Assembly: GCA_030453005.1 (NCBI GenBank)
Contig: JAKDLE010000108.1
Span: 1 to 7,882, forward strand
Reading direction: 5' to 3'
Source of the DNA: Pseudonocardia sp.
GTDB lineage: Bacteria; Actinomycetota; Actinomycetes; Mycobacteriales; Pseudonocardiaceae
DNA length: 7,882 bases
The number at the start of each line of letters is the position of its first letter. Position 1 is the stretch's first letter. Both the position numbers and the translations under genes were made by a program. Positions 1-5,218 of this stretch are shown piece by piece. The notes beneath the pieces are model-generated. The model was given only the letters and a program-made list of their open reading frames with translations, was not told where the DNA came from and did no database searches.

Positions 1-43
1 CGGAGAACGCGCCGCCGTGGGGCCCGGTCACCGCCCCGCCCCC

Positions 44-100
44 GTTGCAGTAAGGCCACCTTGCCGCAACGAGATGGCGTGAAGGTGGCCTTGCTGCAAC
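44..100. repeat. 57-bp palindromic repeat (19-bp arms, 19-nt loop)
   Basis: The left arm GTTGCAGTAAGGCCACCTT (44-62) is the reverse complement of 82-100 except at one position (51 against 93), which is a G-U wobble in plus-strand RNA. On the minus strand the element also contains a 12-bp direct repeat, GTTGCAGCAAGG and GTTGCGGCAAGG, so it is compound. It starts at the last base pairs of the hyuB remnant, downstream of the dead hyu operon, where it could act as a terminator hairpin. It has no U-tract. The structure is seen directly. That it is a dispersed mobile or REP-like repeat is inference. Confidence 0.75.
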
Positions 101-203
101 GCGGTCCGCCCCACGCCGGACGCTTCGGGGCGGGGAGGCCGGTCTCGGCCTCGCAGTTCGCGAGGATCGTCTGCATCGGCGGGCCCAGGTCGAACACGGG
201 GCC
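99..203 (-). pseudogene. hyuB: 3'-terminal remnant of hydantoinase B (hyuB), about 35 codons
   Basis: Reading the minus strand from 203 gives a peptide that begins GPVFDLGPPMQTILANCEAE and continues TGLPAPKRPAWGG. This resembles the extreme C-terminus of actinobacterial HyuB (N-methylhydantoinase/acetophenone carboxylase-type beta subunits), which I recall often ending with a phrase like VFDxGPPxxxILARCExETGLPAP. HyuB is normally about 550-600 residues and begins right after hyuA. Here the coding text jumps from the hyuA terminus (GSLLIRP, ending at about 204) directly to the hyuB terminus, in a different frame. This implies a deletion of roughly 550 codons including the hyuB start. There is no stop in this frame before the window edge, because the palindromic repeat at 44-100 replaces the natural end. 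The assignment rests on remembered family similarity, so it is good but not certain. Confidence 0.6.
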
Positions 204-1663
204 GGATCAGGAGGGAGCCCGACGGGTGCACCGTCGCGGCGTGGTCGGGTAGCACGAGGGTCGTGGAGTCCATCTCGACCACGATCGCCGGCCCGCGGAC
301 GACGTCGCCCGCCCGCAGGGTGGTGCGGTCGTAGACGGCGGCCTCGACGGCGCCGCCCGAGACGTGGACCGGGTGCGTGTCGATCGGCACGGGTGGGCCC
401 TCGGAGCCCGGGAGCGTCACCGCGGCCACCGACGGGCGCGGGCCCGACACGCTTGCGCGGGCGTTGACCGGCTCGTGGTCGGTCGTGAGCAGGAACGAGA
501 ACAGCCGTTCGTCCTCGACGTCGAACGCGGCCGCGAGCTCGGCGAGGGGGTCGCCCTCCAGCGACGGCACGGGGATCGGGATCTCGAAGCCCTGGCCGTG
601 GTAGCGGACATCGACCTGAAAGGTGGTGGTCTGGTCGGTCTCCGGGACGCCCTGCTCGGCGAGGCGCTCTCCGGCGTCGGTGGCCAGCTCCCGCAGCAGT
701 GCCGCGAGGTCGTCTCCGCTCAGGTCCTCGAACCGACGGAGCACGGTGCGTGCCGATTCGCTGCTCCGCGACGTCGTCGCGTCCCCCGGTGCGCACAGCA
801 CCCCCGGCGACGGCGGCACGATCACCGGCCACGCACCCGTCAGCTTGCCGAGCGCGTTGGCGTGCAGCGGTCCTGCGCCGCCGAAGGCGACCAGCGCGAA
901 GTCGCGGGGGTCGAACCCCTGCTGGACGGACACGAGCCGCAGGCCACCGAGCGTGTTCTCGTTGACGATGTCGACGATCCCGGCCGCGGCGGCTCGGTGG
1001 AGCCGAGCCCCATCGACTCGGCCACCTTCTTCACCGCGGCGTGCGAGGCCGCCACGTCGAGGGTGATCTCGCCGCCCGCGAGCGTCGGGGGCAGGTACCC
1101 GAGCACGACGTTGGCGTCGGTGACGGTGGGCTCGGCGCCGCCCTTGCCGTAGGCGGCCGGGCCGGGGTCGGCGCCCGCGGACTGCGGGCCCACCCGCAGC
1201 GCGCGCGTCAGCTCGGGGACGTGGGCGATGGACCCGCCGCCCGCGCCGACCGTCCGGACGTCCACGCTCGACGCCCGCACCGTCAGGTCGCCCACCTTCG
1301 TCTCGCGGCCGATGCGGGGGGTGAGCCCCTGCACCAGCGCGACGTCGGTGGAGGTGACGCCCATGTCGAAGGTGATGAGGTCGGAGTAGCCGCACTGCTC
1401 GGCGGTCCACACCGCGCCCGTCAGGCCGGGCCCGAGAGCAGCATCGTGACCGGGGAGTCGACCGCCGCGTCGGCGGAGGACAGCCCGCCGTCGCTGCGCA
1501 GGATCGTGAGCTCGCCGGTGACCCCGCCGTCGCGCAGCTGCGTCGCGAGGGTCTCGACGTACGACTTGACCTGCTTCGCGCGCCAGGTGGCGCCGCTGGC
1601 CTCCTCGACCAGCAGGAAATCGGTGAAGGTGCCGCCGACGTCGACACCGAGGCGGTAGGTCAT
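204..1663 (-). pseudogene. hyuA: Degraded hydantoinase/oxoprolinase alpha subunit (hyuA)
   Basis: HyuA-family proteins pair with HyuB to cleave hydantoin, oxoproline or similar rings, or to carboxylate ketones, using ATP through an ASKHA (actin-like) fold. The gene starts at the ATG at 1663, with AGGAG at 1669-1673, overlapping gntR as ATGA. The N-terminus MTYRLGVDVGGTFTDFLLVE holds the phosphate-1 motif. After about residue 30 (WRAKQ) the text jumps to VKSYVETLATQLRDGG and LTILRSDGG, so some 170-200 residues of the Hydant_A N-terminal domain are missing in frame. A stop at 1421-1423 follows MLLSGPA. Coding resumes from 1424 in another frame (LTGAVWTAEQCGYSDLITFD). One base is missing near 992/993, after which the text reads AAAGIVDIVNENTLGG and FGGAGPLHANALG, down to GSLLIRP. 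The usually conserved MGGTSTD motif reads MGVTSTD. About 485 of ~690 residues remain, split over three frames, so function is very unlikely. Confidence 0.9.
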
Positions 1664-2316
1664 GGGTGCTCCTGCTCTCGGGCGGCCCGCACCATCACGG
1701 CTCGGGCGTTGTGGATGTGTGCGGTCATGACGGCCTGCGCCCAGACCGGGTCGCGGGCGCGGATCGCGGCGACGATCTCGACGTGGTGCGCGAGGCTGCG
1801 GCGCAACGAGGCGTCGTCGTAGGCGTGGAAGTTGCGCAGCACGATCGGGGCGTGCACGGCGCCCGCCAGCGCGCTCGCCATCGCGGGGTGCGCGGCGACG
1901 GCGGCCAGGCGCCCGTGGAACTGGCGGTTGAGCGGGACCAGCGCGTCGAGGTCCTGGGCGGGTCCGGGCTCCCCGACGCGCCGCATCGCGTGCGCCGACT
2001 CGTCGAGCGCCGCGATGTCGGGGTCGGTGGCGCGGGGCACGGCGAGCGCGGTGAGCCGCGGTTCCAGCGCACCGCGCAGGTCGAACACCTCCTCCAGTTC
2101 GGCGACGGTCCAACTGCTCACCCGGGCACCGCGGTTGGGGACGATCTCGACGAGTCCCTCCGCGGCGAGGCGGCTCAGCGCCTCGCGCACGGGCGTGCGG
2201 CTCACGCCAAGGCGCTCGGCGAGCTCCACCTCACCGAGCCGTGAGCCCGCCGCGAACTCGCCGCGCAGGATGAGTTCCCGTACGACGTCGACCGCCCGCT
2301 CCGATGCGCGTGTCAC
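1660..2316 (-). CDS. GntR-family (FadR/FCD-type) transcriptional regulator
   Basis: A 218-residue regulator of normal length. The N-terminal winged HTH covers roughly residues 6-70, with the signature RLGEVELAERLGVSRTPVRE (27-46) and LSRLAAEGLVEIVPNRGARV. The C-terminal all-helical FCD effector domain covers about 75-210. Its likely metal/ligand residues N130, H134 (NRQFHGRL), H178 (HHVEIVAAI) and H200 (AHIHNA) are all present. The chosen start is GTG at 2314-2316, preceded by GGGAGG at 2321-2326 with a short 4-nt spacer. The stop overlaps the hyuA ATG (ATGA), so it was once the first gene of a gntR-hyuA-hyuB operon with coupled translation. It is divergent from the lyase gene at 2423, and operator-like sequences lie between them. 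It probably controls both sides, as FadR-type regulators of small organic acid or ring-cleavage catabolism commonly do. The effector is unknown. The gene is intact although its downstream targets are broken. Confidence 0.93.
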   Translation of the reverse strand: MTRASERAVDVVRELILRGEFAAGSRLGEVELAERLGVSRTPVREALSRLAAEGLVEIVPNRGARVSSWTVAELEEVFDLRGALEPRLTALAVPRATDPDIAALDESAHAMRRVGEPGPAQDLDALVPLNRQFHGRLAAVAAHPAMASALAGAVHAPIVLRNFHAYDDASLRRSLAHHVEIVAAIRARDPVWAQAVMTAHIHNARAVMVRAAREQEHP

Positions 2317-2332
2317 CCGGCCTCCCGTTGGA

Positions 2333-2342
2333 TTGTGTGCAA
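2333..2342 (+). promoter_or_regulatory. Putative GntR operator, copy 1 (TTGTGTGCAA)
   Basis: The 10-mer TTGTGTGCAA has a TTG...CAA dyad and lies 16 bp upstream of the gntR start. A related 10-mer, GTGTATGCAA, lies on the opposite strand at 2395-2404, with 8 of 10 bases matching. FadR-subfamily operators are typically short dyads of this TTGT-N-ACAA/TGTATACA style. The positions suit autorepression of gntR together with control of the lyase. The matching of the two sites is seen directly; their role is inference. Confidence 0.45.
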
Positions 2343-2394
2343 AGTAGGGCGGTCGGCTTCCGTCGTCCAGGCGTTCGGGCTATCTTTTTCCTGA

Positions 2395-2404
2395 TTGCAT
2401 ACAC
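2395..2404 (-). promoter_or_regulatory. Putative GntR operator, copy 2 (GTGTATGCAA)
   Basis: Read on the minus strand this is GTGTATGCAA, the inverted partner of the site at 2333-2342. The centres are 62 bp apart, about six helical turns. It lies just upstream of the Shine-Dalgarno sequence of the lyase gene and immediately downstream of an AT-rich patch (TATCTTTTTC, 2381-2390) that may contain the lyase -10 region. Binding here would occlude that promoter or its start site. I could not fix the promoter hexamers confidently. Confidence 0.42.
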
Positions 2405-2422
2405 ACGGCGGAAGGACGCACC

Positions 2423-3316
2423 GTGGGAGAGCTGCTGGCGGGACCGACCTCGCCCCGCGCCCGGCTGCGGGAGCTGCTGGCCGGGCCGGGACCGGTCGTC
2501 GCGCCCGGGTCCTACGACGCGCTGTCGGCGCGGTTGGTGGAGCAGGCGGGGTTCGACGTCGTCTACATGACCGGGTTCGGCACCACCGCGTCGCTGATCG
2601 GACGCCCCGACGTCGGGCTGCTCTCCGGCACGGAGATGATCGACAACGCCCGCCGGATCGTCGCCGCCGTGGACGTGCCGGTGATCGCCGACGCCGACAC
2701 CGGCTACGGCAACGCGCTCAACGTCCTGCGCGCGGTGGCGCTCTACGAGCAGGCCGGGGTGGCCGGCATCCACCTGGAGGATCAGGTGATGCCCAAGAAG
2801 TGCGGCCACATGAGCGGCAAGGTCGTCGTCGGCGTCGAGGAGATGACGGGCAAGATCCGCGCCGCCGTCGCCGCCCGCCGCGACCCCGACCTGCTGCTCA
2901 TCGCCCGCACCGACGCCGCCGCCGTCGAGGGGCTGGAGGCGGCGATCTCGCGCGCCCGCGCGTACGCCGACGCGGGTGCGGACGTGCTGTTCGTCGAGGC
3001 GCCCACCAGCGCCGACGCGATCGCGCGCGTCGCGGACGAGCTGAGGGGCGTGGCTCCGCTGGTGTTCAACTGGGCCGAGGGTGGCCGCACACCCCCGCTC
3101 TCCCTGGAACGCATCGCCGAGCTCGGCTTCACGCTCGTGCTCTACCCGATCGGCACGCTGCTCGCGGCGACGGCGGGCATCCGGTCGTTCCTGGAGACGT
3201 TGCGCGCCGACGGCACCCCGGCCGCCGCCCTGCCCGACCTCCCCACCTTCGACGGCTTCACCGACCTCATCGGCCTGCCCGAGGTGCAGCAGCTGGAACA
3301 CCGCTTCGCCCCCTGA
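2423..3316 (+). CDS. Isocitrate lyase/PEP mutase superfamily C-C lyase
   Basis: A 297-residue TIM-barrel protein of the isocitrate lyase/PEP mutase superfamily, full length. GTG start with GAAGGA at 2411-2416 and a 6-nt spacer. Visible motifs are PGSYDALSARLVEQAGF (28-44), YMTGFGTTAS (48-57), the Mg-binding DADTGYGN (D90, D92), HLEDQVMPKKCGH (E119, catalytic C127), ARTDA (R162, D164) and VEAP (E192). The KKCGH loop is the hallmark of true lyases such as methylisocitrate, 2,3-dimethylmalate and 2-alkylmalate lyases. Phosphonate mutases lack this cysteine. The reaction is therefore probably aldol cleavage of a 2-hydroxy di- or tricarboxylate to pyruvate or glyoxylate plus a second acid; the exact substrate is not readable. 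It is cytosolic. It is divergent from the GntR regulator and the former hyuAB, so it probably acted downstream in the same catabolic route. The annotation carboxyvinyl-carboxyphosphonate phosphorylmutase, often transferred to such genes, would be misleading here. Confidence 0.9.
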   Translation: MGELLAGPTSPRARLRELLAGPGPVVAPGSYDALSARLVEQAGFDVVYMTGFGTTASLIGRPDVGLLSGTEMIDNARRIVAAVDVPVIADADTGYGNALNVLRAVALYEQAGVAGIHLEDQVMPKKCGHMSGKVVVGVEEMTGKIRAAVAARRDPDLLLIARTDAAAVEGLEAAISRARAYADAGADVLFVEAPTSADAIARVADELRGVAPLVFNWAEGGRTPPLSLERIAELGFTLVLYPIGTLLAATAGIRSFLETLRADGTPAAALPDLPTFDGFTDLIGLPEVQQLEHRFAP

Positions 3317-3317
3317 C

Positions 3318-3415
3318 CCGCCGAGTTTGCCGATCCGCGCACTGAGATTGCCGGTCGTGCTCGGCCAGACGGGGCGGATCGGCAAACTGGGAGCGCGGAT
3401 CCGCAAACTCGGCGG
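3318..3415. repeat. Four-unit inverted repeat between convergent genes, probable bidirectional terminator
   Basis: The 23-bp arms at 3318-3340 and 3393-3415 are reverse complements with a single mismatch. They read CCGCCGAGTTTGCCGATCCG... and its complement. The 52-nt loop holds two further degenerate copies: GAGATTGCCGGTCGTGC at 3343-3359 in the forward orientation and CGGATCGGCAAACTGGG at 3375-3391 in the reverse orientation. The layout is thus unit-unit-(reverse unit)-(reverse unit). The element starts 2 bp after the lyase stop and ends 20 bp before the vapC stop, so it can serve as a terminator for both convergent transcripts. The repeated unit suggests a dispersed intergenic element. Confidence 0.75.
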
Positions 3416-3435
3416 ATGGGGTGATCGGATTCAGA

Positions 3436-3825
3436 TCAGACGGGGAGCGTCTCGACGTCGTAGCGGGGGATGTGTCGGTCCGCGGTGACGAGAGGGATGC
3501 CCTCCAGCTGGGCCTGGGCGATCAGGAGCCGGTCGAACGGGTCGTTGTGGTGATGCGGCAGTGCCGCGACGTGCAGGGCGTGGGCATGGGTGACGGGTAG
3601 GCCGCCGATCGCGTCGCGGCGCATACGGGAGGGAACGTACGCGGCGGGCGGCTCGGGCAGCGGCAGCTTCCCCCTGGCATACTTGATTGCGATCTCCCAT
3701 GCGCTTACCGAGGAGAGCAGGACGTCCACGCCCGGATCGGCGAGCCGCGCACGCACGGCGTCGGGCACCCGCGCCGTGTGGCTCTGCAGCCACAACCAGA
3801 CGTGGGTGTCGAGCAGGTACCTCAT
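3436..3825 (-). CDS. vapC: VapC-like PIN-domain toxin (ribonuclease)
   Basis: A 129-residue PIN-domain protein, the usual size for VapC toxins. These are Mg-dependent ribonucleases that cleave tRNA or rRNA when not neutralised. The four acidic residues are visible: D6 in MRYLLDTHVWLW, E44 in SAWEIAIKYARGKL, D95 and D98 in HHNDPFDRLLIAQA, and D116 in VTADRHI. The THVWLWL and HNDPFDR text places it in the subgroup related to Synechocystis Sll0205, which pairs with Phd/YefM-type antitoxins. Its ATG overlaps the antitoxin stop by 4 bp (ATGA), so translation is coupled and toxin is made only with antitoxin. No strong ribosome-binding site of its own is visible. It converges on the lyase gene across the 3318-3415 repeat. 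The catalytic set looks intact, so an active toxin is likely. Confidence 0.92.
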   Translation of the reverse strand: MRYLLDTHVWLWLQSHTARVPDAVRARLADPGVDVLLSSVSAWEIAIKYARGKLPLPEPPAAYVPSRMRRDAIGGLPVTHAHALHVAALPHHHNDPFDRLLIAQAQLEGIPLVTADRHIPRYDVETLPV

Positions 3826-4058
3826 TCGTCGCCGTCGAAGTAGCGCTGGAGGTCGACGGGAAGCGGTTCGTCGAAGTCCTCGGGCACGTCGAACAAGCCC
3901 TCGTCGGCACCGAACCGGCGCGGCCCTCTCCGGGGCACCGGTACGATCATCGCCACGGGCTCGCCGCCGCGGGTGATCGTCACCTCCTCGCCGGTGGCCA
4001 CGCGACGCAGCAGCTCCGAGAGCGTCGACTTCGCCTCGTGTACCCCGACCTCGGTCAT
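3822..4058 (-). CDS. vapB: Phd/YefM-family antitoxin (VapB partner)
   Basis: A 78-residue antitoxin. The N-terminal part, MTEVGVHEAKSTLSELLRRV followed by ATGEEVTITRGGEPVAMIVP, is the typical Phd/YefM DNA-binding and dimerisation fold. The C-terminal tail, about residues 45-78 and rich in D/E and P (DEGLFDVPEDFDEPLPVDLQ), is the disordered toxin-binding segment. A GTG at 4062-4064 would add two residues. The ATG at 4056-4058 is preferred because a -10 box (4065-4070) sits exactly 6 nt upstream, which would put the transcript start at the ATG. It is the first gene of the vapBC operon and ends inside the vapC start codon. The product should bind the palindrome in its own promoter, alone or with VapC, for autorepression (family knowledge). 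Confidence 0.9.
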   Translation of the reverse strand: MTEVGVHEAKSTLSELLRRVATGEEVTITRGGEPVAMIVPVPRRGPRRFGADEGLFDVPEDFDEPLPVDLQRYFDGDE

Positions 4059-4092
4059 GGCCACAGGTTAGCCCGCGGGCTGGCTAAGTCAA
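4058..4092 (-). promoter_or_regulatory. vapBC promoter with embedded palindromic operator, leaderless start
   Basis: On the minus strand TTGACT (4087-4092) and TAACCT (4065-4070) form a near-consensus -35/-10 pair with a 16-bp spacer. The antitoxin ATG begins 7 nt after the -10 box and no Shine-Dalgarno sequence is present, so the mRNA is probably leaderless. A perfect 12-bp palindrome, AGCCCGCGGGCT (4070-4081), lies between the hexamers. A looser TTAGCC...GGCTAA dyad (4068-4073 and 4082-4087) flanks it. This is where a toxin-antitoxin autorepressor would be expected to bind. The elements are seen; binding is inference. Confidence 0.65.
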
Positions 4093-4109
4093 CAGATCTG
4101 CCTCGCGCC

Positions 4110-4115
4110 TACCCT
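4110..4115 (+). promoter_or_regulatory. Putative -10 box of ddl (TACCCT)
   Basis: TACCCT fits the actinobacterial TANNNT pattern and ends 8 nt before the ddl ATG. No Shine-Dalgarno sequence lies between them, which suggests a leaderless or nearly leaderless transcript. The corresponding -35 region (about 4087-4092) coincides with the -35 box of the divergent vapBC promoter and does not match consensus on the plus strand. Confidence 0.4.
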
Positions 4116-4123
4116 CGGGCGCC

Positions 4124-5218
4124 ATGACGGGGAACAAGGTCCGGGTCGCCGTGGTGTTCGGCGGGCGCAGCAGCGAACACGCGGTGTCCTGCGTGTCGGC
4201 GGGCAGCGTGCTGAGCCACCTCGACCCCGAGCGGTTCGAGATCGTGCCCGTCGGCATCACCCCCGAGGGCGCGTGGGTGCTGGGCTCCGACGACGTCCGC
4301 GAGCTGGCCATCGACGACCGCGAGCTGCCCTCGGTCGACGGCTCCCGCACCGCGCTCGCGCTGCCCGGCGACCCGACGCGTGGGGGGCTCCTGGTGCTCG
4401 ACCCCGACCGCGCGGGTGAGGTGCTCTCGGGCGTCGACGTCGTCTTCCCGGTGCTGCACGGGCCCTACGGGGAGGACGGCACGATCCAGGGCCTGCTGGA
4501 GATGGCGGGCGTGCCCTATGTCGGCGCTGGGGTGCTGGCCAGCGCCGCGGGAATGGACAAGGAGTACACCAAGAAGCTCCTCGCCGCCGAGGGGCTCCCG
4601 GGTGGCACGGTCGTCGTGCTGCGCCCGGCCACCGACACCCTGACCCCCGCCCAGCGGGAGACGATCGGGCTGCCCGCCTTCGTCAAGCCCGCCCGGGCCG
4701 GTTCCTCCATCGGGATCACCCGGGTCACCGACTGGGCCGACCTCGACGCCGCGATCGCCACCGCCCGCGCGCACGACCCGAAGGTGCTGGTGGAGACGGC
4801 GGTCGTCGGGCGCGAGGTGGAGGTCGGGGTGCTGGAGTTCCCCGACGGGTCGGTGCGCGCCAGCGTGCCCGCCGAGATCCGGATCGTCGGCGACGCCGCC
4901 TTCTACGACTTCGACTCCAAGTACCTCGACGACGTCTGTGAGTTCGACATCCCGGCCAAGCTCGACGACGCCGTCGCCGAGCAGTTGCGGGAGACGGCGG
5001 TCGCGGCCTTCCGGGCGCTCGACGGCCAGGGCCTCGCGCGCGTCGACTTCTTCGTGGGGCCCGCCGGGGAGATCACCGTCAACGAGGTCAACACGATGCC
5101 GGGGTTCACCCCGATCTCGATGTTCCCCCGGGCCTGGGCCGTCACCGGCCTCGACTACCCGACGCTGCTCGCCACCCTGGTGGAGACGGCGCTCGCCCGG
5201 GGTACCGGGCTGCGTTAG
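4124..5218 (+). CDS. ddl: D-alanine-D-alanine ligase
   Basis: A 364-residue ATP-grasp enzyme that joins two D-alanines to make the dipeptide used by MurF for peptidoglycan; cytosolic. The length is normal for the DdlA-like actinobacterial form. Visible motifs are [16 protein letters not shown] (10-25, E18), [17 protein letters not shown] (110-126), [23 protein letters not shown] (187-198), [11 protein letters not shown] (260-270), LARVDFF (304-310) and [13 protein letters not shown] (320-332). K266-Y267 match the Lys-Tyr pair that, with the N-terminal Glu and the GSS serine, marks ligases making D-Ala-D-Ala. D-Ala-D-Lac ligases, such as that of Leuconostoc, have Phe at the Tyr position. This product should therefore confer normal vancomycin-sensitive termini. 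ATG start without a Shine-Dalgarno sequence. The gene is divergent from vapBC and overlaps the convergent mntR-like gene by 4 bp at the stops. Confidence 0.97.
   Translation: MTGNKVRVAVVFGGRSSEHAVSCVSAGSVLSHLDPERFEIVPVGITPEGAWVLGSDDVRELAIDDRELPSVDGSRTALALPGDPTRGGLLVLDPDRAGEVLSGVDVVFPVLHGPYGEDGTIQGLLEMAGVPYVGAGVLASAAGMDKEYTKKLLAAEGLPGGTVVVLRPATDTLTPAQRETIGLPAFVKPARAGSSIGITRVTDWADLDAAIATARAHDPKVLVETAVVGREVEVGVLEFPDGSVRASVPAEIRIVGDAAFYDFDSKYLDDVCEFDIPAKLDDAVAEQLRETAVAAFRALDGQGLARVDFFVGPAGEITVNEVNTMPGFTPISMFPRAWAVTGLDYPTLLATLVETALARGTGLR

Noticed and set aside
1..31. Possible start of another minus-strand gene (GTG at 29-31, reading VTGPHGGAFS)
   Set aside because: Only ten codons are visible before the window edge. 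A GGGGCGG stretch upstream is a poor Shine-Dalgarno match. There is not enough to support a gene.
44..100. CRISPR array or attachment site
   Set aside because: There are only two inverted arms and no series of direct repeats with spacers. No integrase or cas gene is present, so it is treated as a palindromic repeat.
364..1152. Long plus-strand open frames across 364-1152 and 1041-1658
   Set aside because: These are Arg/Gly/Ala-rich shadows of the minus-strand hyuA remnant in GC-rich DNA. They have no recognisable domain and no Shine-Dalgarno sequence. The hyuA motifs on the opposite strand explain the region.
1421..2113. 230-residue minus-strand frame reading into hyuA from within gntR
   Set aside because: The part upstream of 1663 is an out-of-frame shadow of the GntR gene. 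The genuine hyuA start is the ATG at 1663, with AGGAG and HyuA N-terminal sequence.
260..2316. Frameshifts in hyuA as programmed recoding
   Set aside because: There is no slippery heptamer or downstream structure at 1421-1424 or 992/993, and large deletions accompany the shifts. Decay is the simpler explanation.
2231..3406. 391-residue minus-strand frame opposite the lyase, and the overlapping plus-strand frame at 2395-3345
   Set aside because: Low-complexity composition and no domain. The lyase frame 2423-3316 carries all the conserved motifs and a proper ribosome-binding site.
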